Shown: positions 17,773-29,584, counted from the stretch's first letter. The stretch is DNA of 64,000 nt from an uncultured Colwellia sp. (GCA_913063325.1 CAJXYE010000015.1:1-64000), one strand, 5' to 3'. Made by a program: numbers and translations. Notes: generated by a model from the letters alone, not told the origin.

Positions 17773-18345
17773 CTACTTTTCGAGGTTAAGAGAGTAAAGT
17801 TCACTCATTTTGTATAGGTAAACAGGAGAATTATAAAAGTCATTGAGCTGAATTTTTTTAAGTGGCTCTGATTTTGGTAGAGCAAAATTATTGCTTATCA
17901 AAAACTGAATGTTTGATTGCTCTAACTGTAATTTATTACTGATCTTTATCATTGCTTCTGGAAATAAATAACACACTAAAACAGATGCTTCTGATAGATC
18001 TGCCTGATAGAAATTCTGCCGATATAGCGTGAGATTTTTTAATCCATAAGCCTTTTTAAGTAAGCTTGATGTCAGCCATGGTAGATAAGACAATTCGTAC
18101 CCTACGATTTTTCTATGAGGAAACTTTTTAGCAATACCAATAACAAAGTTGCCCCAACCACTACCTAAATCAATTATGGTGCCAGAGCCAGTATCATCGG
18201 CTAGTTGCATCATTGCAATATAGGCTTTCTTAGAGCTTGGCATCGGTGAGATACCCAATTTCACCGTGTTATAAATGATCGATACTGTGATCAATAGCAC
18301 TATAAGGCCAAAAAATAGCATTAAAAAGGCTTCAAACATTACCAA
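17773..18345 (-). CDS. Membrane-anchored class I methyltransferase-like protein
   Basis: This protein of about 190 residues has one N-terminal transmembrane helix (MLFFGLIVLLITVSIIYNTV) and then a Rossmann-type methyltransferase core with motif I TIIDLGSGWGNFVIGIA and a KIVGYELSYLPW acidic-loop region. It should use S-adenosylmethionine, on an unknown substrate at the inner membrane. A TTG at 18345 has GGAG seven bases before it; the ATG at 18339 is the alternative start. No neighbour indicates function: a palindromic element lies downstream and a LysR gene upstream on the same strand. Confidence 0.72.
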   Translation of the reverse strand: MVMFEAFLMLFFGLIVLLITVSIIYNTVKLGISPMPSSKKAYIAMMQLADDTGSGTIIDLGSGWGNFVIGIAKKFPHRKIVGYELSYLPWLTSSLLKKAYGLKNLTLYRQNFYQADLSEASVLVCYLFPEAMIKISNKLQLEQSNIQFLISNNFALPKSEPLKKIQLNDFYNSPVYLYKMSELYSLNLEK

Positions 18346-18380
18346 AGGTAAACTCCATATGATGAGCGATATTAGTTATC

Positions 18381-19283
18381 TTATTCGACGGTATTCTCGA
18401 CTATATTTTCCACTAAAAAATCCAAAAAGACACGGGTTTTAGCTGAAATCATTTCTCGTTTTAAATAAATAGCATAGGTGGAACTTATTTCTTCATATGG
18501 GCTAAAAGTATAATCAGACATAACATGAATCAGGGAACCATCTGCTAGCTCTTTTTTAGCAGCCCACAGTGGCATTAATGTCAGGCCACCGCCATTTAAT
18601 ACCAGCTGCTTTTGACCATTTACTGAATTAACTGAAATAGTATTATTAATCGTTAATTTTATTTTTTTATCAGCCATCAAGTACCAATCTTGCCAACGAG
18701 AATAACTGTAGCGGATACATTGATGTGCTAGTAGATCTTCGGGGGACTTTGGCGTGCCTTTGCTTGCTAAATATTGTGGGCTGGCACAAAGGAAAAAATT
18801 ATTGAAAGCTAAGCGCTTAGCAATCATAGTTGAATCAACTAAGCGTCCGCTTCGAATTGCAACATCGATATTCTCTTCAACTAAATCAACAACGCGCTCA
18901 GTTAATTCTAGTTTAAGTTCAATATCCGGATACAAGGTCATAAACTTCGGAATTAATGGCAGGATAATACTTTCACCAAAACCTACCGTCATACTTATTT
19001 TTAGCTTTCCTTTGGGTTTTTCTTGTAAGTCATTGACCGCTTTTTTAGCCTCATCAAACTCAGAGACAATACGCTGAGAATACTCATAATATTTTTGACC
19101 CGCTTCAGTTAAGCCCATATTTCGGGTGGTTTTATTTAACAAGCGCACACCTAACTCTTGCTCTAGTACAGCTAGTTGTCTAGAGATAGAAGAGGGCTGT
19201 ACATCAAAAATTCGACTTGCTTGTGAAATGCTACCGGTTTCGACCACGCAGTTAAAATAGAGTAATCGGTTTAATGAGCTCAT
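18381..19283 (-). CDS. LysR-family transcriptional regulator
   Basis: This 300-residue protein has the N-terminal winged helix of LysR regulators (LLYFNCVVETGSISQASRIF, SSISRQLAVLEQELGVRLLNKT) and a C-terminal effector-binding domain (GKLKISMTVGFGESIILPLIP, LTLMPLWAAKKEL). It is of the type found next to oxidoreductases. It is divergent from the zinc-free MDR oxidoreductase at 19474 and most likely controls it; an inverted repeat in the shared gap is a candidate site. Confidence 0.92.
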   Translation of the reverse strand: MSSLNRLLYFNCVVETGSISQASRIFDVQPSSISRQLAVLEQELGVRLLNKTTRNMGLTEAGQKYYEYSQRIVSEFDEAKKAVNDLQEKPKGKLKISMTVGFGESIILPLIPKFMTLYPDIELKLELTERVVDLVEENIDVAIRSGRLVDSTMIAKRLAFNNFFLCASPQYLASKGTPKSPEDLLAHQCIRYSYSRWQDWYLMADKKIKLTINNTISVNSVNGQKQLVLNGGGLTLMPLWAAKKELADGSLIHVMSDYTFSPYEEISSTYAIYLKREMISAKTRVFLDFLVENIVENTVE

Positions 19284-19410
19284 CAGCGTTTCTCTTGTTG
19301 CGATATCTATTGTTTAGCACCTTACCTTGTCATTGCTTAAAAGGCAAAAATGATTTGTTTATTGGGTTATGGTTTGCCAAGTTAGCAAAGGATAGAATAG
19401 CCACACTTAA

Positions 19411-19435
19411 AACGAACCAGTAAATCTAGTTCGTT
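19411..19435. promoter_or_regulatory. Inverted repeat, candidate LysR site
   Basis: AACGAAC and GTTCGTT are separated by 11 bp, 39 bp before the oxidoreductase start and within the LysR/oxidoreductase gap. The geometry fits a LysR dimer site, but an mRNA hairpin is equally possible. Confidence 0.4.
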
Positions 19436-19473
19436 AATGGATAAATTAATAGCCAAATACAGAGAGTAAAATT

Positions 19474-20451
19474 ATGAAAGCAATGATCATTAAAGAAATA
19501 GGTTCTACTGACGTTTTCCAACTGGCAGAAAAAGCAAAACCAGTAGTTAAAGCAGGTCATATGGTTGTTGAAGTGAAAGCAACGAGTGTCAACCCAATTG
19601 ATACCATGCTGCGTTCAATTGAATTACCTTGGTCAGCGAATTTACCTGAAGTACTTCACGGTGATGTAGCAGGTATTGTCAGTGAAATTGGAGAAGGCGT
19701 CACTGATTTCAATGTTGGAGACGAAGTTTACGGCATGGCGGGTGGCATTAACGGTGTTGATGGTGCATTAGCGGAGTTTATGTTGGTTGATGCAAGCTTA
19801 ATGGCGCAAAAGCCTAAAACGTTAACCATGAAACAAGCAGCGGCTCTGCCATTAGTAGCAATTACTTCTTATGAAGCACTTGTTGAAAAAATGAATGTGC
19901 AAGCAGGAGACAATGTCCTTATCCATGGTGCAATGGGTGGTGTGGGGCATATTGCGATTCAGTTAGCTAAAGTATTAGGCGCCAAGGTCACGGCAACTTA
20001 TTCATCAGCTAATTTGGCTCTTGCAAAAACCTTAGGCGCAGATAATTTAGTTGATTATAAAACTGAATCAGTTGCAGATTACCTGCAGGCTTACACTGGT
20101 GGTGTTGGTTTTGATAAAGTTTTTGATACTGTTGCTGGTGATAACATTGAAAAATCGTTTGAAGCAGCCAAGTTTAACGGCCATGTAGCAACTATTCTGC
20201 CTATTAGCGATCCAATACAAATAGCTCTTAAAAGCTTGTCATTTCATAGTATTTTGATGTTGATCCCGTTATGTCATGGTATTAATCAGGCATCACATGG
20301 CCGTATTTTGACTGAAATTGCTGCATTGGTAGATGCAGGAAAAATCACGCCTATCATTGATGAAAGTAATTTCTCAATTTGGGAGGTAGCAAAAGCTCAT
20401 GATCACCTTTCTTCTGGCAAAGCGGTAGGCAAAGTTACACTTACTGTATAG
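19474..20451 (+). CDS. MDR-superfamily NADPH quinone reductase-like oxidoreductase
   Basis: This 325-residue medium-chain dehydrogenase/reductase resembles quinone oxidoreductases and enoyl reductases. The N-terminal GroES-like domain (VEVKATSVNPIDTMLRS, VLHGDVAGIVSEIGEGV) lacks the structural-zinc cysteines of classical alcohol dehydrogenases. The nucleotide site is DNVLIHGAMGGVGHIAIQLAKVLGAKV. It should reduce an activated double bond or quinone with NADPH in the cytoplasm. It is divergent from a LysR regulator, the usual arrangement for inducible detoxification enzymes. The substrate is unknown. Confidence 0.88.
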   Translation: MKAMIIKEIGSTDVFQLAEKAKPVVKAGHMVVEVKATSVNPIDTMLRSIELPWSANLPEVLHGDVAGIVSEIGEGVTDFNVGDEVYGMAGGINGVDGALAEFMLVDASLMAQKPKTLTMKQAAALPLVAITSYEALVEKMNVQAGDNVLIHGAMGGVGHIAIQLAKVLGAKVTATYSSANLALAKTLGADNLVDYKTESVADYLQAYTGGVGFDKVFDTVAGDNIEKSFEAAKFNGHVATILPISDPIQIALKSLSFHSILMLIPLCHGINQASHGRILTEIAALVDAGKITPIIDESNFSIWEVAKAHDHLSSGKAVGKVTLTV

Positions 20452-20518
20452 ATTTATAGTTATCTGATCTTCATTTAAAAACATGACTATGTAGTTAACT
20501 CAGGCCATTATTGTAAAC

Positions 20519-20596
20519 GTCATCTTCGAAGTCACTGATCGAAGATCCATTTATTTTTAGATACTGGATCCCCGATTAAGATACCACGGGGATGAC
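20519..20596. repeat. Small palindromic intergenic repeat
   Basis: An outer pair GTCATC (20519-20524) and GATGAC (20591-20596) encloses two hairpins: TCTTCGA with TCGAAGA (20523-20545) and ATCCCCG with CGGGGAT (20568-20593). The GTCATC...GGATCCCCG...CGGGGATGAC layout is that of short extragenic palindromes found in many proteobacteria. It lies between the oxidoreductase stop and the next terminator. Confidence 0.55.
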
Positions 20597-20629
20597 ACCC
20601 CAGAGCCATGTGCATAGGCATGTTTAATA

Positions 20630-20664
20630 AAAAGCTGCTAATAACTTATTAGCAGCTTTTCTAT
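20630..20664. terminator. Bidirectional terminator
   Basis: AAAAGCTGCTAA pairs with TTAGCAGCTTTT around a 7-nt loop, with A and T runs on each side. It lies between the convergent oxidoreductase and GH63 genes and can serve both. Confidence 0.8.
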
Positions 20665-20670
20665 TAACTC

Positions 20671-23531
<2,861 letters not shown>

Positions 23532-24392
23532 ATGCGGTTATTTTTATTCACGTTATTTTGTTGTTTGTTGATATCAAGTCATGCTTACTCTCAAACAATT
23601 GCAATGCCAGGAACTGTAGATGAATCTTCATTACCACCTACCTTGTTAAAAGAAGTAATGAAGCGAGCAGGCATTACCCCAAGCTTTCCTTATTCAAACA
23701 TTAAAGGAGGGGACCTATCATTTAATCGAATGAAACAAGATATTATTTCTGGAAAAATTGATGTGTTTTGGACTATGACCTCAAGGGAGTTAGAGCAAGA
23801 GTTTAATGCCATTTACATACCTATTTTTAGAGGCTTACTAGGTATGCGCATTCCGCTTGTTAAACAAGAAAATGTCAATATGTTTGCTGACATCAATAGC
23901 TTATCAGAATTGCAAGAGTTCAAAGCAGGTAGTGGTAAAACTTGGTCAGATACTAAAATACTTGAACATAATGGCCTACCAGTTGTTAAAACGCTCAAAT
24001 ATCAGAATTTATTCCCAATGCTAGAAGGTGAACGTTTTGATTATTTTCCACGCGGACTGCATGAGCCTTGGCAAGAAATTATTGATCATAAAGAGCTAAA
24101 CCTCGCTGTTGAAAAGAACGTAATGCTTAGATATACCGCGCCAAACTATTTTTTTGTTGCCAAAGATAACCCTCAATTGGCAAAACAACTGACCATTCTA
24201 CTTAATGAACTTATTTCAAGTGGTGATTTTGTTGAATTATTTTTCCAAGACAATGAAGTAAAAAATGCTATCAATAAAGCCAACGTTAAAAACAGAATTG
24301 TTTTTGAAATAGATAACCCAACACTTTCAGAAAATACCCCTCTCAATCGAAAAGAGCTTTGGTTTGATCCTTTAGAAGTACAAGGTAAATAA
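23532..24392 (+). CDS. Periplasmic solute-binding-like sensor protein
   Basis: This protein of 286 residues has a signal peptide ([19 protein letters not shown]) and a GAGG ribosome site. It resembles family-3 solute-binding proteins and is a paralogue of the orphan at 8340-9224 (shared [27 protein letters not shown] and [10 protein letters not shown] blocks). Its stop is two bases from the start of a chemoreceptor gene, so the two are cotranscribed. No ABC transporter genes are near. The inferred role is ligand capture in the periplasm and presentation to the receptor, like maltose-binding protein with Tar. The ligand is unknown; the neighbouring GH63 enzyme suggests an alpha-glucoside. Confidence 0.78.
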   Translation: MRLFLFTLFCCLLISSHAYSQTIAMPGTVDESSLPPTLLKEVMKRAGITPSFPYSNIKGGDLSFNRMKQDIISGKIDVFWTMTSRELEQEFNAIYIPIFRGLLGMRIPLVKQENVNMFADINSLSELQEFKAGSGKTWSDTKILEHNGLPVVKTLKYQNLFPMLEGERFDYFPRGLHEPWQEIIDHKELNLAVEKNVMLRYTAPNYFFVAKDNPQLAKQLTILLNELISSGDFVELFFQDNEVKNAINKANVKNRIVFEIDNPTLSENTPLNRKELWFDPLEVQGK

Positions 24393-24394
24393 TT

Positions 24395-25879
24395 ATGACG
24401 CAATCTATCACCCACAAAATGTTACTTGCTTTGGTCGGCTCTACTATCTTGGTATTATTCCTTGTTTCCAGTATCAGTTACTTTGTACAAAAATCAGATG
24501 AACAAGCTGATTGGGAAAATAAACGTAGCGTCATTAATAGTCAGCTATCTGTTATTTTTCAAGAGCCGGTTTTTGCTTATGACAAGCCGTTAATTAAAGG
24601 AATTCTTACTGCGATATTGAAAGACAACGCTATCACAAGCCTGAAAGTACTAGATCAGCGTGACAAGGTATTGGCAACAGGTGTTAGCTCATCTGAAAAG
24701 CCAGATGAGCGTTTAGTATTGCCCTTATTATGGACTGATAACTCAACTATAGGCTCAGTTCACATTGGTTATTCTCATGAGCTTGTTAACAACCGTTTGA
24801 ATAATGCTTTGTTTGATAAGTTCATTGCTTTGATTGTTACTATCATTTTGTTAAGTGTGGTGGTTATTTATTTTCTCAGAAAAATAGTCATTCACCCACT
24901 AGCAAGTCTATCGTCTGTATTGGGAGATATAGCTCAAGGTGGCGGAGATTTAACTCAACGAATTCCTGTTAAATCAGCAGATGAGCTTGGAGAGCTTGCG
25001 GGAAATTTCAATAACTTTATTAATACCGTTCAGTCAATTGTTTCAGCCTTAGCATTAGCTAATACTGAATTGTCGAGTGTGGCTGAACGGGTAAAAAATG
25101 TTAGTGAAAGCACAAATAGAGATTCACAAGAGCAACGAATGCAAACTAAAGACGCATTGGTGAATCTAACTCAATTACAAGAGACTACAGCTCATATAGC
25201 TGAAAATGCTGAGCAAACAGCATTAAATACTAATAATGTACATAAGCTTTCTCAAAGTGGCATTAGCCAAATGGAAGATAATATCAAAAAAGTTGACTTA
25301 TTATTCAAGGAGCTTGATAACACCTCGGATATCGTGACTGAGTTGCGTGTTGAAAGCCAAAATATAACGCGTGTATTAGACGTCATAAAAGGCATAGCAG
25401 AACAGACTAATTTGTTGGCATTAAATGCCGCTATTGAGGCTGCTAGAGCAGGGGAGTCTGGTCGAGGATTTTCAGTTGTAGCTGATGAAGTAAGAGCCTT
25501 AGCAAGTAAAACACATGATTCAACCAATGAAATTGAAACGATTATTGGCTCTTTGCAGACTCAAGCTCAGGCTTCATTTGATGCAACCCATCGCAGTAAA
25601 GACTTAGTTAGTGAAACCATAGAAACGACAAGAAATGCCAATGACTCCTTAAATGAAATCAATGAGAAAATTGATGAAATAAATAAGATGAATACACTTA
25701 TTGCCAGTGGCTCTGAAGAGCAAACTCAAGTCACCTCAAGCGTTCAGCAAGGTATGCAGCAGGTTGATGATGGCGCAGAAAGGTTGGAGCAAGAGGCAAG
25801 TACTTTACACGCGGCAACCAATGAATTAACGCAAGTGCAAGCAAAGCTCGTGGAGCAAATAGGAAGATTTACTTACTAG
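24395..25879 (+). CDS. Methyl-accepting chemotaxis protein
   Basis: This 494-residue chemoreceptor has a transmembrane helix near residues 9-29, a short periplasmic region of about 120 residues, a second helix ([19 protein letters not shown]), a HAMP domain ([20 protein letters not shown]) and a coiled-coil signalling domain with the invariant hairpin [20 protein letters not shown] and [17 protein letters not shown]. It should control CheA in a polar array. The periplasmic region is small, which fits a receptor that reads a binding protein instead of, or as well as, a free ligand. It starts two bases after the binding-protein gene. Confidence 0.93.
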   Translation: MTQSITHKMLLALVGSTILVLFLVSSISYFVQKSDEQADWENKRSVINSQLSVIFQEPVFAYDKPLIKGILTAILKDNAITSLKVLDQRDKVLATGVSSSEKPDERLVLPLLWTDNSTIGSVHIGYSHELVNNRLNNALFDKFIALIVTIILLSVVVIYFLRKIVIHPLASLSSVLGDIAQGGGDLTQRIPVKSADELGELAGNFNNFINTVQSIVSALALANTELSSVAERVKNVSESTNRDSQEQRMQTKDALVNLTQLQETTAHIAENAEQTALNTNNVHKLSQSGISQMEDNIKKVDLLFKELDNTSDIVTELRVESQNITRVLDVIKGIAEQTNLLALNAAIEAARAGESGRGFSVVADEVRALASKTHDSTNEIETIIGSLQTQAQASFDATHRSKDLVSETIETTRNANDSLNEINEKIDEINKMNTLIASGSEEQTQVTSSVQQGMQQVDDGAERLEQEASTLHAATNELTQVQAKLVEQIGRFTY

Positions 25880-25917
25880 TACTAATTAGGTGAACTGGTA
25901 AAAAGTAGAAATGACAA

Positions 25918-25950
25918 AACCTGTAAATCCGGGAGGAGTACAGGTTTGCT
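25918..25950 (+). terminator. Terminator-like hairpin after chemoreceptor
   Basis: AAACCTGTA (25918-25926) pairs with TACAGGTTT (25939-25947); GCTATTTTACT follows. It is a moderate terminator for the chemoreceptor operon, ahead of the convergent peptidase gene. Confidence 0.5.
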
Positions 25951-25973
25951 ATTTTACTATTGCGAAGGGTTAT

Positions 25974-27305
25974 TTACTGACTTACTTTAATACGTTCAAT
26001 CAGGGATTCGGGTTTGGTAGATGAACCATCCATTACAAAGTCTAATTGCACTAATAAATTTGTATGACTGGTCTCTGTAGCATTATATCGCCATTGTTTT
26101 AAAGCGGTGACAGCCGATTTATCAAAGACATTAACGGGCTTGCCATTAATTACTTCTACATGACTTACTGAGCCATCAGCTTCGACATCAAACTTTAAAA
26201 CTACTGAGCCTTCAGTCCCTGCTTTAGCTGCTTCAATAGGGTATTTGGGCTCTATTCTCATGGTTGGGGATACACCATTGACAACTTTTTTAATGCCAGC
26301 CTTACTACTTTCATCTTGATGTAACTGATGACCCGCATAACTAACCCCAGCTAGTAACGAACTTGATACTAGGGTAACCAGGCTTAATTTCGCCACTTTA
26401 GTGATGGTGCTCTTTGCTGAAAAGGCTTTTGACATCTGTTTTATTTGTTCAATTCGATTAAACATAAAATGTTGTTCTCCGTTTTGCTTGAAACTAAGTA
26501 AAGTAAAAGCGTTAGGTGGTGATGTTTCAGCCGCTAATACTAGTGCTTTACAGTATTGGATCCTGGATTGAGTATGCTTTTGCGCCAAAACAACTTGGTC
26601 ACAGGAATGCTCTTGATCTTGACGAAATGCCGCATAAGCACGCCAAGCTAGCGGATTGAACCAAAATAACGCTAAGAGCATAAGCGCTAGTTGATTCGTC
26701 CACATATGGTGCTGAGAAAAATGACAGACTTCATGGCTGATGATCAGCTGTTGCTGCTCAGGCGTGTAAAGTGTTTCAAAGTCCTCAGGAATGACTATAA
26801 TTTGTTTGAATAAGCCAATAAGTATTGGACTATGAATATGACTGCTTTGCGCAAGCATTAATGTGTTGGCATCACTATCGAAGATTTGTTGTTGATGTTT
26901 GCTATTCGGTAATAATTCGAGTTTTAACGCTTTGCGATAATTATGTTGTGTTAATCCCCAGTAACTAATAAGCAGAGTAAAACCTAAAATCCAAGTACTG
27001 CTAAGCCATAAGCCAAGTAGACTCTCCGTTGATAATTGCTGGCTAATGGTCTGACTTGACGAAACAAGGTAGCGTTGAATCAAACCATTTTGTGACTCAA
27101 GATTGCTGAATTCGTTGATACTTAACCAGCTTAGGCTCTGCCATGGTAAGGGCAAGAAATAAAGCACTAAACTTAACGGAATAACCAGCCACAAGTTATA
27201 CACAGTATTAGCATCCATGCTCTTTCTTAATGGCTGACGGATAAGTAACATCAGCGATAATAAGATGGTTAGTGGCAATAATGAATTAACTAACGCGCTA
27301 ATCAT
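25974..27305 (-). CDS. BlaR1/MecR1-like M56 membrane peptidase with TonB-type C-terminus
   Basis: This protein of 443 residues has several N-terminal membrane helices, the M56 zinc motif HEVCH at 191-195 (family HExxH) with a downstream FRQDQEHSCDQVVL block, another membrane helix near residue 310, and a C-terminal TonB domain (RIEPKYPIEAAKAGTEGSV, FDKSAVTALKQWRYN). M56 proteins cleave a cytoplasmic BlaI-type repressor on receiving a signal. Here the usual penicillin-binding sensor is replaced by a TonB-like domain, so beta-lactam sensing is not implied. Its start overlaps the BlaI-like gene by 8 bp. Confidence 0.88.
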   Translation of the reverse strand: MISALVNSLLPLTILLSLMLLIRQPLRKSMDANTVYNLWLVIPLSLVLYFLPLPWQSLSWLSINEFSNLESQNGLIQRYLVSSSQTISQQLSTESLLGLWLSSTWILGFTLLISYWGLTQHNYRKALKLELLPNSKHQQQIFDSDANTLMLAQSSHIHSPILIGLFKQIIVIPEDFETLYTPEQQQLIISHEVCHFSQHHMWTNQLALMLLALFWFNPLAWRAYAAFRQDQEHSCDQVVLAQKHTQSRIQYCKALVLAAETSPPNAFTLLSFKQNGEQHFMFNRIEQIKQMSKAFSAKSTITKVAKLSLVTLVSSSLLAGVSYAGHQLHQDESSKAGIKKVVNGVSPTMRIEPKYPIEAAKAGTEGSVVLKFDVEADGSVSHVEVINGKPVNVFDKSAVTALKQWRYNATETSHTNLLVQLDFVMDGSSTKPESLIERIKVSQ

Positions 27306-27714
27306 TATTTTTCTCCCAATCAGAAATCAATGATTTTAGTGCGCTGATGTCATCTTTATTCAAATCATTTTGCTTAGCAAACCCTGCTACTAAGGGCGCT
27401 ATTTTTCCACTGAACATGCGTTCGATTAAACTTTTACTCTCTTTTAAGGTGTAGGCTTCACGCTCTAATAAAGGAGAATATAAATAATGGCGTTGCTGTT
27501 TTTCAAAGCCTACTGCTTGTTTTTTAACGAGGCGATTGAGTAATGTTTTTACCGTTTTATCGTGCCACTGCTTTTCTTGATTTACCTCTCCAGTACCATG
27601 AGTATTGCTATTGCCACTTTCATTCAGTTTAGCAATGATATCGTTCGCACTAGCAGGGTAGTGTTGCCAGAGGGCTTCTAATACTTCAAATTCTGCATTG
27701 CTTATTTCAGTCAT
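27298..27714 (-). CDS. BlaI/MecI-family repressor
   Basis: This 138-residue protein has the winged helix of BlaI/MecI/CopY repressors (ISNAEFEVLEALWQHYPAS, KTVKTLLNRLVKKQAVGFEK) and a C-terminal dimerisation helix region. It carries a short glycine/asparagine-rich insertion (NESGNSNTHGTGEVNQEK) between early helices. It overlaps the M56 peptidase gene, its expected protease partner. Two palindromes with the TACA-N2-TGTA core lie upstream and fit BlaI-type binding, so autoregulation and control of the divergent lipoprotein are likely. Confidence 0.9.
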   Translation of the reverse strand: MTEISNAEFEVLEALWQHYPASANDIIAKLNESGNSNTHGTGEVNQEKQWHDKTVKTLLNRLVKKQAVGFEKQQRHYLYSPLLEREAYTLKESKSLIERMFSGKIAPLVAGFAKQNDLNKDDISALKSLISDWEKNND

Positions 27715-27733
27715 ATTATTTCCAGGTTTCTTT

Positions 27734-27781
27734 TCTAGGTATTAGTCTAGGTATTAGTCTAGGTATTACTCTAGGTATTAT
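27734..27781. repeat. Four tandem 12-bp repeats
   Basis: The unit TCTAGGTATTAG occurs four times head to tail, the last two differing only in the final base (C, T). It lies between the BlaI-like start and the palindromic operators, within the BlaI-like 5' leader. Copy number could vary by slippage. Confidence 0.85.
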
Positions 27782-27786
27782 TAACT

Positions 27787-27800
27787 ATTACAAATGTAAT
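27787..27800. promoter_or_regulatory. BlaI-type operator 1
   Basis: ATTACAAATGTAAT has perfect ATTACA/TGTAAT arms and contains TACA-N2-TGTA, the half-site pattern known for BlaI/MecI repressors. It lies in the gap between the BlaI-like and lipoprotein genes. Confidence 0.7.
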
Positions 27801-27810
27801 CAACACCTAT

Positions 27811-27828
27811 AGATTACACTTGTAATCT
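27811..27828. promoter_or_regulatory. BlaI-type operator 2
   Basis: AGATTACACTTGTAATCT has perfect 8-bp arms around CT and again contains TACA-N2-TGTA. Its centre is 26 bp from operator 1, so two dimers could bind side by side. Confidence 0.75.
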
Positions 27829-27886
27829 TAACTGTCAATTGTTATTTTTATCTAGGTTAGTTATTTCAAACAAAGGGATTAATAAA

Positions 27887-28576
27887 ATGAAGATGATAAG
27901 TGTTTTATTGGTGTGCTGTTTTATTTTGTCGTGTTCTTCAACAAAAGTTCATCTTTATACGCGTTATTTATCAACAGAACAAACGCTGGGAGTTACTAAT
28001 GATTTAGAGGCGTTAGGTTTTGATGTAGTGGATAATACGCTTGTTTTTCCTGACGATATTGCGCAATCGACATTACTATATTCTCCCTTTATTGAAGGGG
28101 AAAATAGTGTTAATTTTTTAATCGATTCACTTGAACAATCGGGCTGGATTATTGCTGACGTGAAGCCTATTTTTGCTGGTAATCATTATTACACTAAAAA
28201 TAGTGTTGGCTTGCTTTTACTGCCTGATGGCTTGATGAAAAACGATCAAGTCACAGCGCAAGACCTTGCCAATGAATATGAAAGTAAAAAGTGTGAAAAC
28301 TCGATAAAGCTTAGCTTAAAAAGTGACGCAACTTACCAGTTCTTATACTCAAATAAGCATGACAATGAAAATGAGCAACTAAAAGGCAATTGGCAGATCA
28401 CAAGTTACCCGTACATTGAGTTGACCTCGTCAAATAAAGCGTGGCGTTTCTATTATGAAATACACAAAAGTATTGATTCAGATGTCGTTGGTAAGATAGA
28501 ACTTATTGAACTAAAACCAGTAGATGACCAGTATACCTTGCCGGTATGTAGCTATGTTTATGGGATAAGAGCGTAA
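27887..28576 (+). CDS. Hypothetical lipoprotein, divergent from BlaI-like gene
   Basis: This protein of 229 residues starts at 27887, eight bases after AAGGGA; the frame to 27839 adds residues that break the signal peptide. MKMISVLLVCCFILSCSS is a lipoprotein signal with lipobox ILSC. The rest is a soluble alpha/beta-type sequence (NDLEALGFDVVDNTLVFPDD, VNFLIDSLEQSGWIIADVKP) I do not recognise. It shares the BlaI-type palindromes with the repressor gene and so is probably a regulated target of that system, perhaps an envelope stress or signal protein. Confidence 0.75.
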   Translation: MKMISVLLVCCFILSCSSTKVHLYTRYLSTEQTLGVTNDLEALGFDVVDNTLVFPDDIAQSTLLYSPFIEGENSVNFLIDSLEQSGWIIADVKPIFAGNHYYTKNSVGLLLLPDGLMKNDQVTAQDLANEYESKKCENSIKLSLKSDATYQFLYSNKHDNENEQLKGNWQITSYPYIELTSSNKAWRFYYEIHKSIDSDVVGKIELIELKPVDDQYTLPVCSYVYGIRA

Positions 28577-28595
28577 ATAATTACGCTCTTTATAC
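28567..28595 (+). terminator. Terminator overlapping lipoprotein stop
   Basis: AAGAGCGTAA pairs perfectly with TTACGCTCTT around an ATAA loop; the stop codon lies in the 5' arm and TATACT follows. It is a compact terminator for the lipoprotein gene. Confidence 0.6.
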
Positions 28596-28637
28596 TAAGT
28601 AGTTGATGGGTTATTTATACCTAAACCCGATGAGAAT

Positions 28638-29546
28638 TTAGGGCTGCGGATAACCATTTCTAGCTTCAAGCAAGCGATACCAATCAGCATGATTATAATC
28701 AATCGCTAAGGCTTGTTTCGCCGCAACAATTCGAGCTGGCGTGGTTGAGCCAATGATAGGGCAGATATTGGCTGGATGTTTTAACAACCAAGCTAATATA
28801 AGTTGCCAAGGTGAACAGTTATATTGCTCAGCTTGCCTTGTTAACTCAGTTTCAATACGTTGTTCATCAGCCGTAGAAAAGGTATTTCCCCAAGCTGGGT
28901 AGGCGACACCACCCAATGGGCACCAAGCGATTGGCGTAATGCCAAGCTGCTGACACTGATCTAAACTGCCATCGGTTAAGCTATTAATATTATGAATGTT
29001 AATTTCAATTTGATTAACCAGTAATGGTTCATCTAAAGCTGATTGCAATAAGCTTACTTGTGACGGACTAAAGTTACTGACACCAAAATGTTTCACTTTA
29101 CCGCTTGCTTTTAATTGCTGAAAAGTCTGAGCTACTTGTTCTGCATTGAACAAATAATCAGGGCGATGCAGTAAAAACATATCAAGGTAGTCAACATTCA
29201 ATCGTTTAAGTGAATTTTCGACACTTGTTGTTAGGTAATCTGGTGAAAAATCATAACGTTGTGGTTCAAAGCGTATACCTGCTTTAGAGGTGATAATAAG
29301 CTGTTCACGTATTGCTGGCGTTTCGTGTTTAAGCTCTGTTAATAACTCACCAAATAAGCTTTCACAGTGTCCACCGCCATAAATATCGGCATGATCAAAG
29401 TGGTTATAACCCGCATCAAGTGCAGCTCTAAGGGCTAATTTTCCTTTTGTTTTATCTGCGGGAGTATTATCACCGGAGATACGCATACAACCATAAATAA
29501 GGCGTGAGCTAGTAATGTCTGATGAGTTTAATTTTATTTTTTGCAT
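28638..29546 (-). CDS. Aldo/keto reductase, YdhF-like
   Basis: This 302-residue AKR-family NADPH oxidoreductase has the expected catalytic set: Asp and Tyr in HFDHADIYGGG, Lys in LIITSKAGIRF and His in DMFLLHRPDYL, then FGVSNFSPSQ and IPIIGSTTPARI-like cofactor-binding segments (seen as CPIIGSTTPARIVAAK). It resembles E. coli YdhF. It follows the halogenase homologue by 38 bp on the same strand and is probably cotranscribed with it. A role in sugar or aldehyde reduction is possible but not shown. Confidence 0.87.
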   Translation of the reverse strand: MQKIKLNSSDITSSRLIYGCMRISGDNTPADKTKGKLALRAALDAGYNHFDHADIYGGGHCESLFGELLTELKHETPAIREQLIITSKAGIRFEPQRYDFSPDYLTTSVENSLKRLNVDYLDMFLLHRPDYLFNAEQVAQTFQQLKASGKVKHFGVSNFSPSQVSLLQSALDEPLLVNQIEINIHNINSLTDGSLDQCQQLGITPIAWCPLGGVAYPAWGNTFSTADEQRIETELTRQAEQYNCSPWQLILAWLLKHPANICPIIGSTTPARIVAAKQALAIDYNHADWYRLLEARNGYPQP

Positions 29547-29584
29547 GTTTTACCTTTATTACTATTCTAATGAGCAGGGCTTAC

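Noticed and set aside
25974-27714. Beta-lactam resistance system
   Set aside because: The M56 protein lacks a penicillin-binding sensor domain and no beta-lactamase gene is nearby.
27734-27781. CRISPR array
   Set aside because: The 12-bp units are directly adjacent with no spacers and no cas genes are present.
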